64,000 nucleotides of DNA from Glaciimonas sp. CA11.2 (GTDB lineage: Bacteria; Pseudomonadota; Gammaproteobacteria; Burkholderiales; Burkholderiaceae_D). Of the stretch, positions 17,696 to 24,945 are shown in pieces. The stretch spans positions 4,340,001-4,404,000 of the forward strand of contig NZ_JAVIWL010000001.1 in NCBI RefSeq assembly GCF_034314045.1. Direction: 5' to 3'. The position numbers and the translations under genes were made by a program. The stretch's first letter is position 1. Every line of letters begins with the position of its first letter. Under the pieces are notes generated by a model. It was not told the DNA's origin. It searched no databases and worked only from the letters and a program-made list of their open reading frames with translations.

Positions 17696-18704
17696 ACACT
17701 ATTCACAAAAAAATGGTCGAATCGAAAGGTGCGATTTGCTCGAAGTGTGGGTTGAATTGCGGCTTCAAATATGTCCGTAAATACATCCGCAACTGCATCC
17801 AATACTTTATCGGGCAAATCGAGATCGCAAGATTGCAGGCAATGCGCCTGACAACCTGGCTACAACTAGAACTATTAAGTTAAGGTTTGCGCCGTTATGC
17901 TAGTTAAAGCAATGTGAAGTATTGATGTAGGTATAATTCTTAACTATATGATTTACATAGTATTTATTACGATTAAGTTGCTTGATACCTATTGATGCCG
18001 CGGAGGCAATCAAGCCGATATTTGCGTACTTTTGGTTGTAAGACTTAAAGTTAAAGTACTGATGTAGATATTTTTATAACTAATTGATTTAAAAGATATT
18101 TATTGGTCACTGCAATGCAATATATTAAATCTGGGCTAGATTCACGATGACTGATAATTATAAGTAAGGTATGAGTAGAGGTATTTGATGTAAGTATATG
18201 AATTTTAAAGTTTATATGATTCATAAATAACGCTCGTTGAAACCGATTATATTCACTCCCCATTTGTTTCAGCTTCTAAAATGTGCATGTATTGATGTAT
18301 TTTATTGATATAAATATATGATTTAAATAGTCTTTTTTACAGTTAGTTCGCAAGCCATGATTCGATCTGTGCTCTGCAGTGCCTATTGAAGATCGTACAT
18401 CGCGCAGTAGGTGTCATCATGCGCTGCTTCAAATCCGGGGCATTTTTTTGCAATAAAACAACATCAAGTAGAACTTGACTAACACCGTTTTCGCTTCTAA
18501 AGATGTGTTTGGCGTTATGATTATTGATTGGTATTTTGCAAATAGTCGTAAAGCCATTCAAAATGCATTAAGTAATAATTACATTGCATCAATCGTATCG
18601 ATTCCAATATATGTTATGAATTCGCTTTTTTCCGTGCCGAAGTAACTTTTTAAGTCAGTCGTTATCAACGCCAACCAACAACCAACAACCATTCGAGGGC
18701 TCAT
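17696..18704. other. Long AT-rich gene-free stretch
   Basis: About 1 kb without a gene I can support. Base composition falls to well below that of the flanks, above all from 17910 to 18360. Short frames here (for example 17662-17883) lack ribosome binding sites and protein-like composition. The main structure is the set of four diverged direct repeats listed next. Confidence 0.6.
17911..18358 (+). repeat. Four diverged direct repeats, about 70 bp each
   Basis: Copies start near 17911, 18047, 18172 and 18279, so the spacing is about 136, 125 and 107 bp. Each opens with a version of GTATTGATGTA (GTATTGATGTAGG, GTACTGATGTAGA, GTATTTGATGTAAG, GTATTGATGTATT), followed about 15-25 bp on by a TATATGATTTA-like core and a TAGTATTTATTAC-like tail. 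Copies one and four are closest: they share ATATGATTTA, ATAGT and AC-N-GTTAG-like blocks. Unique DNA separates them. They do not resemble a CRISPR array. Confidence 0.5.
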
Positions 18705-19259
18705 ATGACATCTTTAAGGATTTTCACAGCCGCAGTATTAGCTGCAATGTTGTCGCTGTCGGTCGGATTTGCTTATGCAGAAGGGATGAAAGTCACTTCC
18801 ACTGCGTTTTCTGACGGCGGCGTCATGCCCGCAATGTATGCTGGTGACGCCGCTGGTTGTGGTGGAAAAGGCGTGTCGCCGCAGGTTTCATGGTCAAATC
18901 TTCCGGCAGGCACTAAAACTGTGGCTATTTTATTATTCGATCCTGATGGAAATAAGGGCCTTGGGGTGTCCCATTGGGTTGCCTACAATATTGCCAGCGA
19001 AGCAGGGCAATTAAAGCAGGGTGACGGACAGGTTGATGGCCCCGATGTAACCGTTGGCAAAAACATATCTGGCGCGCAAGCCTATCGTGGCGCTTGCCCT
19101 CCAGCGGGCGATATCCCTCACCATTATGTGTTGACAGTGATTGCGTCCGATCTCGCACCGATGAGTTTGCCGAAAGGACTTAATCGGGATGAACTGCTCG
19201 CAGCACTCAAAGGCCATACGTTTGTAGGGCAGAGTGTGGTTGGACGGTACGGTCAATAA
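18705..19259 (+). CDS. YbhB/YbcL family (PEBP-like) periplasmic protein
   Basis: 184 residues with a clear signal peptide (basic start, hydrophobic core, cleavage near AYAEG, about residue 25) and a phosphatidylethanolamine-binding/Raf-kinase-inhibitor fold. Family segments are visible: GVSPQVSWSNLPAGTKTVAILLFDPD and the ligand-site region VSHWVAYNI. GAGGG precedes the ATG by 7 bp. Bacterial YbhB/YbcL proteins are periplasmic or cytosolic binding proteins whose ligands are mostly unknown. It stands alone between the AT-rich tract and the RES toxin-antitoxin locus. Confidence 0.9.
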   Translation: MTSLRIFTAAVLAAMLSLSVGFAYAEGMKVTSTAFSDGGVMPAMYAGDAAGCGGKGVSPQVSWSNLPAGTKTVAILLFDPDGNKGLGVSHWVAYNIASEAGQLKQGDGQVDGPDVTVGKNISGAQAYRGACPPAGDIPHHYVLTVIASDLAPMSLPKGLNRDELLAALKGHTFVGQSVVGRYGQ

Positions 19260-19371
19260 TGAATACGCGAACAATTCAATAATAGGGCAATGTTTGCAGT
19301 CTTAGCCCGTATGTAATGGTATGCCGAATAGCGATAGTGTGGCCCGTATGCGTCGACTCAGTACCTCATAT

Positions 19372-19417
19372 TTGATGATTTTGATTGGGTATAGTAAAAT
19401 ACAATCAAAATCATCAA
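19372..19417 (+). promoter_or_regulatory. Promoter with overlapping perfect palindromic operator of the RES locus
   Basis: Perfect 16-bp inverted repeat, TTGATGATTTTGATTG at 19372-19387 and its complement at 19402-19417, around 14 bp. A near-consensus promoter lies inside it: -35 TTGATG (19372-19377), 17-bp spacer, -10 TAAAAT (19395-19400). A repressor bound to both arms would cover the promoter completely. It ends 10 bp before the antitoxin start, as expected for autoregulation by a toxin-antitoxin complex. Confidence 0.75.
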
Positions 19418-19427
19418 TGGGTGCTTT

Positions 19428-20123
19428 ATGACCAAAATACGCCACCAGGAAGTCACACCAGGCAACGTTCTGACGTTCCAGTCCTGGCCGCCGAATCAGA
19501 AAGAGGCACGCCACGCCGTGCCGGATAGCCAATCGACACACGCGTATTTAATCGGCGTCAACAGTGACCAAGCGTCACGCGTATTGGAAACCTTACTCCC
19601 TTTTCTTGATCAACTGCTGGTCGAAAAAACAGGGAAAGTGCGCGAAAAAAAGCTGGAGGATCTGGTGGAGTTCATGACCGGCCAACTGGTATCGCCGTCT
19701 GCTGTCGATACCCAGATGGCGCTTCGACTGGCGACCCGTCGTGCGCGTATTCTCAATGAATTTGGCTATATGACTGCGGAAGATCTGGCTGAAAAAAATA
19801 ACTCCCGTTCTGCAAATCGCAGTGCCTTAGCAGATAACTGGAAGAAACGTCACCAGGTATTTTCTGTCAGTCATCGCGACGATACAGGAAAAACGCGTGA
19901 AGTTTTCCCGCTCTTTCAGTTTGAAGATTACAAGCCGATCAAAGCGATTCAACCGGTTTTAGAAGTATTTGATGACAAAAAATCTCCTTGGAAGGTGGCA
20001 TTCTGGTTCGCGTCAAATAATGGTTGGCTGCCCAATCAAGCCCGGCCGGTTGATTTGCTAGAGGCTAATCCAGACGCGATATTGGATGCTGCCAAACGGG
20101 AAACCGCCGGGAACGCCGCTTGA
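19428..20123 (+). CDS. Antitoxin partner of RES-domain toxin
   Basis: 231 residues. The middle (about 95-170) looks like a winged-helix DNA-binding region with RRARILNEFGYMTAEDLA and a basic stretch; the C-terminus (about 185-225) has WKVAFWFASNNGWL followed by ARPVDLLEANPDAIL, which matches the C-terminal domain of antitoxins paired with RES toxins (Xre/MbcA/ParS-type). It is longer than classic Xre-DUF2384 antitoxins (about 150) because of its N-terminal 90 residues, whose role I cannot name. Its stop overlaps the toxin start by 2 bp, so the two are translationally coupled. Autorepression through the palindrome just upstream is likely. Confidence 0.75.
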   Translation: MTKIRHQEVTPGNVLTFQSWPPNQKEARHAVPDSQSTHAYLIGVNSDQASRVLETLLPFLDQLLVEKTGKVREKKLEDLVEFMTGQLVSPSAVDTQMALRLATRRARILNEFGYMTAEDLAEKNNSRSANRSALADNWKKRHQVFSVSHRDDTGKTREVFPLFQFEDYKPIKAIQPVLEVFDDKKSPWKVAFWFASNNGWLPNQARPVDLLEANPDAILDAAKRETAGNAA

Positions 20124-20767
20124 CGTGCCGTGCGCCCGGGGTATCGCTCGATCCATTGATCGAAATCTGGCCCGCAGGACAGATAATCCACGTAGTGCAC
20201 GACGTTGCTTTTACGCCAGAGAGTTTCAATCCGGGAATAGATGCCAAAGGTGTCTTGCGCAATCCAACCCGATTTGCACCCATCAAAGGGCTTGCTGGAA
20301 ATGTTGTGCCTTATTTGTACGGCGGCTCGTCGCTGGAATGCGCTATTTTCGAGACGGTCTTCCACAATATCTCCATCGATGCGGAAGATAAATTTGTGGA
20401 TCTGGATGGTTTTGCCATGCGCGGATACGGCGAGATCACACCGCAACGTGATCTGCAACTAGTCGATTTAACAACCGATGGATTGCACCGGCTCAAAGTA
20501 CCTAAGGCTGAGTTGATCAACAGCGCACCATTCGACTACTTGAGAACTGCGAGATGGGCAGAAGCGATCCACCAGCAATTCCCGCACGTTGACGGTATGC
20601 GCTGGATGTCTCGTCAACGCGATCGTGATCAGGCGGTTGTGCTGTTTGGAGATCGGGTTGCTTCTGCGTTGGCCGGAAAGCGCATCGGCGGCGCACTCAA
20701 AGGCAACGATTTCTTTCGTCAGCAAATATTGACTTTAGCGTTAAGAGTTGGGATCGACGCTGACTAG
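20120..20767 (+). CDS. RES-domain toxin (putative NAD+-degrading)
   Basis: 215 residues with the RES domain across about residues 45-200. The conserved Arg is in NPTRFAPI, then Tyr/Ser in LYGGSSLECAIFETVFH with the conserved Glu. Characterised RES toxins deplete NAD+ (MbcT phosphorylase; others hydrolyse NAD+). The start is a TTG overlapping the antitoxin stop (TTGA), the only plausible initiation codon near the junction. The 3' end overlaps the convergent PAS-GGDEF gene by 27 bp. Activity is inferred from family, not from the sequence alone. Confidence 0.8.
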   Translation: MTCRAPGVSLDPLIEIWPAGQIIHVVHDVAFTPESFNPGIDAKGVLRNPTRFAPIKGLAGNVVPYLYGGSSLECAIFETVFHNISIDAEDKFVDLDGFAMRGYGEITPQRDLQLVDLTTDGLHRLKVPKAELINSAPFDYLRTARWAEAIHQQFPHVDGMRWMSRQRDRDQAVVLFGDRVASALAGKRIGGALKGNDFFRQQILTLALRVGIDAD

Positions 20768-21784
20768 AATCTGCTGACATGTCGCCGCATCCACCTGGAC
20801 TGCAATAACCCGATTGCGCCCTGCATGCTTGGCTTGATACAGGGCGGCATCAGCAGCAGCAACAAGTTGTGAAGACTTGTTGCTGCCGGTCTCAGCGCTG
20901 ACAGCGTTGACTGTTGCAGCACCAATGCTGATCGTCACTACACCGCCGGTAGAGGCCGAATCAAGAATCCCGAGTTGTGCGATCACTGCCCGAATACGCT
21001 CTGCGACGGCTTGCGCCCCCTCAAAAGTTACTTCTGGCAGGATCACCGCGAATTCTTCGCCGCCATAGCGTGCAACCAGATCATAGGCGCGTAGCGGAGT
21101 GTTGGCCATGGCAGCGGCGATGCGCTTAAGACATGCATCACCAGCCTGATGTCCATAGCGGTCGTTGTAGTCTTTAAAGTGATCTACATCAACCATCAAT
21201 AACGTCAGCGGGTGAGATTTTCGGATGGCACGATGCCATTCGGCTTCTAACGTTTCGTCGAAACAACGCCGGTTGGCAATGCCAGTCAGACCGTCTTTGG
21301 ATGCCAAATCTTGCAAAGCACTTTGCGCTTCCTTTTGAAGCGTTATGTCACGTAACGTTTCAACGACAGAAATCAGGTGTCCAGTTTCATCATAGATCGG
21401 TCCGGCATCGATAGCGAGATAACGTCTGGTGCCGAGTTGCGGCATCACGCACCAGTTCTCTGCATAAAGCCCGTTAGGTACTTTTTCAATATTTTTATTC
21501 CATACGTAAAGGTCATTTACATCTCTTGTCCGCTCATGAATGATGAGATCGGCAAGACAAGGGCGCGGTGTGGAATAGAATCCGCGCCAATGGTCTGATG
21601 TGCCAATCATTTCAGAAGCGGGGATGCCGGTGAGGCGCTCACAAGCCATATTCCAAATGACCACTTTGCATTGCGGATCTAGAACAAAGGTAGGTACAAC
21701 CAGATGCTGCATAAGACGGACCGCAAAATTGTGCTCTTCTTTACTTTTCCTGGAAATCATTGCATTGCTCTTTATAATTTTCAT
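20741..21784 (-). CDS. PAS-domain diguanylate cyclase
   Basis: 347 residues, soluble. A PAS domain (about 20-145; VVPTFVLDPQCKVVIWNMACERLTG is its start) is followed by a PAC-like segment ending VVETLRDIT, then a GGDEF domain (about 155-325). The active signature GGEEF lies near residue 240, preceded at the right distance by an RxxD inhibitory site (RAYD); DVDHFKDYND binds metal. So it should make c-di-GMP under product inhibition in response to a cytosolic cue. An internal ATG at 21760 with AAGAG 8 bp before it may be the real start. Its 3' end overlaps the RES toxin gene, so transcription of the two may interfere. Confidence 0.9.
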   Translation of the reverse strand: MKIIKSNAMISRKSKEEHNFAVRLMQHLVVPTFVLDPQCKVVIWNMACERLTGIPASEMIGTSDHWRGFYSTPRPCLADLIIHERTRDVNDLYVWNKNIEKVPNGLYAENWCVMPQLGTRRYLAIDAGPIYDETGHLISVVETLRDITLQKEAQSALQDLASKDGLTGIANRRCFDETLEAEWHRAIRKSHPLTLLMVDVDHFKDYNDRYGHQAGDACLKRIAAAMANTPLRAYDLVARYGGEEFAVILPEVTFEGAQAVAERIRAVIAQLGILDSASTGGVVTISIGAATVNAVSAETGSNKSSQLVAAADAALYQAKHAGRNRVIAVQVDAATCQQILVSVDPNS

Positions 21785-22069
21785 TATTTGATCGTGTTCC
21801 GAAGAAATAAGTTAATCAATGTGAATCATTAACTTTTTTGTCCGACTATTGATTCAGACATTATTCACTAAAATCAGGTGTAGTGAAAGAGATGTAAAGT
21901 AAGATTTTAAGACGCATAAATGCAGCAACGATTAAGGATCATATTCTGGTTTTGGCGACAACAAAGCCAAGCCTCTTCAATAAATTGTAGGTAGGATCAG
22001 CTTAACGACAGCATCGTCAACTTTATTGCTGCTGAGTAAAAATATAATTAGCACTTCAGGAGCGCTTAA
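21785..22069. promoter_or_regulatory. Divergent promoter region (cyclase / crotonase)
   Basis: 285 bp, AT-rich near the cyclase start. It contains no gene; the ribosome binding site AGGAGC for the crotonase gene lies 8 bp before 22070. No distinct operator seen. Confidence 0.4.
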
Positions 22070-22864
22070 ATGTATCAATACAGCCAACCGTCCGACGCAA
22101 CACTAATCAGAGAAGACCGCGATGGTGTCGCGACACTTCGCATGAACCGGCCCCTGCAAATGAACGCGTTGTCCGAGAACGCGCTTGATGCATTGCAAAC
22201 GGCATTTGATGCCATTGCCATCGATTCCAGCGTGCGTTGTGTCGTCTTGTGCGCTGCTGGAAAAGCCTTCTGTGCAGGGCATGACTTACGCGAAATGAGA
22301 AGTAATTATCACCTCACTTATTACCAGGCGCTGTTTGCACGTTGTAGCCGCCTGATGATGAGCATTCAGGCGCTGCCGATACCGGTTATCGCGCGGGTGC
22401 AAGGCATTGCCACGGCGGCGGGATGTCAATTAGTTGCCAGCTGCGATTTGGCGATCGCCTCAGAGTCAGCGCGGTTTGCGGTATCCGGCATCAATGTCGG
22501 CTTATTCTGCGCAACACCGGCCGTCGCCTTGTCGCGCAATATATCGACCAAACGCGCATTCGACATGCTGTTCACAGGACGCTTTATCGACGCCGCCACC
22601 GCCGCGGATTGGGGACTAATCAACGAAGCCGTTCCAGAGGATGCCTTGGACGAGGCAGTAGCGCGCAAGGTAGCCGTGATCGTCAGCAAAAGCCCGACAG
22701 CGGTGCGCTACGGCAAAATGATGTTCTACAAGCAAAGGCAAATGGCGCTCGGCGATGCCTACGATTGCGCCAGCGAAGTCATGGCGCGTAACATCATGGA
22801 GCCTGATGCGGCAGAAGGGATCGACGCCTTTTTGGATAAGCGTCAGGCGGTATGGCATTCTTGA
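22070..22864 (+). CDS. Crotonase-fold protein, ECHDC3-like
   Basis: 264-residue enoyl-CoA hydratase/isomerase superfamily protein. The CoA-binding oxyanion segment AFCAGHDLREM lies near residue 67, and a second oxyanion segment GIATAAGCQLVASCDLA near 113. The two Glu residues that catalyse hydration in true enoyl-CoA hydratases are not present: Gln stands in GCQL, and SGINVG replaces the PE motif. This matches the ECHDC3 type, for which hydratase function is doubtful. AGGAGC lies 8 bp before the ATG. It stands alone, so context gives no pathway. Confidence 0.85.
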   Translation: MYQYSQPSDATLIREDRDGVATLRMNRPLQMNALSENALDALQTAFDAIAIDSSVRCVVLCAAGKAFCAGHDLREMRSNYHLTYYQALFARCSRLMMSIQALPIPVIARVQGIATAAGCQLVASCDLAIASESARFAVSGINVGLFCATPAVALSRNISTKRAFDMLFTGRFIDAATAADWGLINEAVPEDALDEAVARKVAVIVSKSPTAVRYGKMMFYKQRQMALGDAYDCASEVMARNIMEPDAAEGIDAFLDKRQAVWHS

Positions 22865-23135
22865 TGGAGCACGAACGGGGCAGGATTACGCAGGTACGAA
22901 TATATGGACCCCCGAATCTCTCTGAGATTTGCGTGTGAGCATGTTTGGCTCAGATTCATTAGCTCTGCGGTGATTTTCATACAAACTACCTATGGACGTA
23001 TTCCGCCTTTGAGATTGACTTATTGCTTGACGGAAATTGTTTCAACGCTTATTCTTTAGCAATGGTGTTAAACCCACCTTAAGAGCCGGCGTGCCACCCC
23101 GTTAATCGTGGCGTTGTGCAATTAAGGAGAATATA

Positions 23136-23864
23136 GTGTCTACCGTTTACCAATCATCCGTCCTGCCTGCCACCTTTACCTTCGGCTACCATACCGTGCG
23201 GACTATCGAAAAGAACGATCAATTCTGGTTCTTCGCCAGCGATGTCTGTGCGGTGTTGCACGTTACTGACGCGCCCCAAGCCTTGTCCCGTCTCGATTTG
23301 TACGAAGTTGATAACATCATCGCCAATGATGCCATGGGCCGCCCTCAAGAAACCACACTCATCACCGAGTCAGGTCTTTACAGCTTGATCATGCGCAGTC
23401 GTCACAATCTGGCCAAGGCGTTCAAGCGATGGGTAACGCACGATGTCTTGCCCATCCTGCGTAAGCAAGGTCAATCCCAAAAGGGGCAAAAACGTCCAGA
23501 CACTATCGATGTAAATGCGCTTTTGCTAACTGGAATGGCTACACCAAGTATCGCTAGGCCAACCTTGGTCGATAAGGCGATTGATCAGCGCGCCCGGCAA
23601 CTTTCTCGTGAGGCTTTCCACTTAATTCGCGCGCATCTTCAGCGGCATGTCGCCTACCAATGTGAGGTCAGCCAGCCTAACCCCCGACTAATCGTTGATA
23701 AAGCACTCGATGTTATCGCTCAAGGCACATTGGGTGCGGCGCTGGCGCACACCTACCGCACCGAACTTAACGCCTGCGAACGCTGGTTGAAAATCGCACA
23801 AGGCGATATCAACGAATCGCTCGCCAGACTCCAGGCGCAGAAGGCGCTGAAACAAATTCTATAA
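23136..23864 (+). CDS. BRO-N domain phage antirepressor-like protein
   Basis: 242 residues. The N-terminal BRO domain (about 14-110) has VRTIEKNDQFWFFASDVCAVL and the usual end LAKAFKRWVTHDVLPILRKQG. The C-terminal 120 residues are helical and unrecognised. BRO proteins are DNA-binding factors of phages and mobile DNA. GTG start with AAGGAG 7 bp upstream. No other phage genes adjoin, so it is a stray phage gene or cargo. The flanks (270 bp upstream, 115 bp downstream) hold nothing recognisable. Confidence 0.82.
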   Translation: MSTVYQSSVLPATFTFGYHTVRTIEKNDQFWFFASDVCAVLHVTDAPQALSRLDLYEVDNIIANDAMGRPQETTLITESGLYSLIMRSRHNLAKAFKRWVTHDVLPILRKQGQSQKGQKRPDTIDVNALLLTGMATPSIARPTLVDKAIDQRARQLSREAFHLIRAHLQRHVAYQCEVSQPNPRLIVDKALDVIAQGTLGAALAHTYRTELNACERWLKIAQGDINESLARLQAQKALKQIL

Positions 23865-23978
23865 TGGTTGTTAGAGTTATTTTCTAGCGCCGACAGGTCC
23901 ACCATGTCCGCAACTTTTGCTTGTAGCGATGACGGAGCCAAATTGCCTCCGTGCCACCGCATAGGTCCCAATTGTTAA

Positions 23979-24299
23979 TCAACCCAGTTTGATCAAATTT
24001 TTAAGCATGAGTGGTCCGGTCAACCGAAGAAGAAGGACACCTTCTGCGATCTTGCCGAGCAAAATAGGTGCAAAACCAAACTGCTCGGCTAAACCTGCGA
24101 CAGTGATGCTAGCGTCGTCGTCGTTGCTCGCGACGAACACAACGCGACGGCCTTCATGTTGAGACGGGTTGCTTGTCAGGACTGCAGCGGGTAGTTGGTT
24201 GAAGGCTTTAACTACCTTTGCGCCGGGTAGTGAAAGGTCCACGATGTCGGTGGCCTCTACACCGCCTAATTCTTCCGACGTGACATCGCGTGCGTTCAT
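23979..24299 (-). pseudogene. Truncated NADP-dependent oxidoreductase (F420-type fold), C-terminal part
   Basis: 107 codons matching only the C-terminal part of small NAD(P)-binding reductases of the NpdG type: LPGAKVVKAFNQLP, then GRRVVFVASNDDDAS, then LAEQFGFAPILLGKIAEGV. The N-terminal Rossmann half with GxGxxG is missing. The break falls at about 24295, exactly where a truncated LysR gene begins in the opposite direction. A chance ATG at 24299 gives an open frame, but without the cofactor site it cannot be functional. Confidence 0.75.
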
Positions 24300-24619
24300 T
24301 TCAACTCGTTCTCACGGACCGATCGGTTTTAATGACGGGGCAAGACTACGGTGTGATGTCTCCGCAGACTTGGCGTCTGGCCGACCTGTCAGCGAAGCAT
24401 GCCTTTCTTCTAAACGGTATCGGTTGGGGAAGCATGCCGTTGCACATGATTGAACGCGACCTTGCTACTGGTGCCCTTGTTATGTTGCAAGTTGAGGGCA
24501 TACCTGAAGGCGGGATGAAGCTGGCTATGTCGGCTGACCATCCCGCTGCGTCACCTCCAGGACCTGGCGGAGAATGGTTTATTGAACGCTTGAAAATTTT
24601 TCTTGATGAAACAGCTTAG
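24296..24619 (+). pseudogene. Truncated LysR-family regulator, C-terminal part
   Basis: About 107 codons that match the last third of a LysR effector-binding domain: LVLTDRS, SPQTWRLADLSAKHAFLLNG, GIGWGSMPLHMIERDL, then a normal C-terminus and stop. The helix-turn-helix and the first half of the effector domain are missing. It starts at the same point where the minus-strand reductase fragment starts, so one deletion removed the 5' parts of two divergent genes together with their shared promoter. Confidence 0.78.
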
Positions 24620-24761
24620 GTGCAAAATAGCGTAGGTATCGAGCCCGGCGAAGTTAAAAGTAAGGTAGGTGGCGTATTGACTCAACAGCCTGAAAGCGTT
24701 GATTGTGATTCGGCAAACGGATACACAATATGCCGATTACATCGAATAATTAAAAAACTTT

Positions 24762-24945
24762 ATGCGGAAATTGATCGTTCCGTGGCAAAATCCGAAGTTA
24801 CGAAATATGTTCATGATTATCCAAAAAGTGATGGTGTTCATTTTTTTGATTCTGATTGTTGTACATGTGTTGGCAGCGCTGAAGCATCCTCTGACGATTG
24901 CGATGGCATTTCCGGCAGATGCTTCCCTAAAGAGTATGCAAAATG
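24762..24945 (+). pseudogene. Remnant of a cytochrome b561-family gene
   Basis: The first frame reads LIVPWQNPKLRNMFMIIQKV and then a membrane helix ending in VHVLAALKH; the expected C-terminal tail then continues in another frame as DDCDGISGRCFPKEYAK. Typical cytochrome b561 proteins end with HVLAALKHH, IDRDG and R-M-L. So this is the C-terminal end of a b561-like gene with one frameshift; the N-terminal helices are absent. The following TonB receptor gene starts within it. Confidence 0.6.

Noticed and set aside
17662..17883. A 73-codon frame with Cys pairs (SKCGLNCG)
   Set aside because: It begins inside the terminator of acetolactate synthase, has no ribosome binding site and is not protein-like in overall composition.
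17911..18358. Possible CRISPR array in the AT-rich repeats
   Set aside because: The repeats are about 70 bp long, strongly diverged and unevenly spaced, and there are no cas genes.
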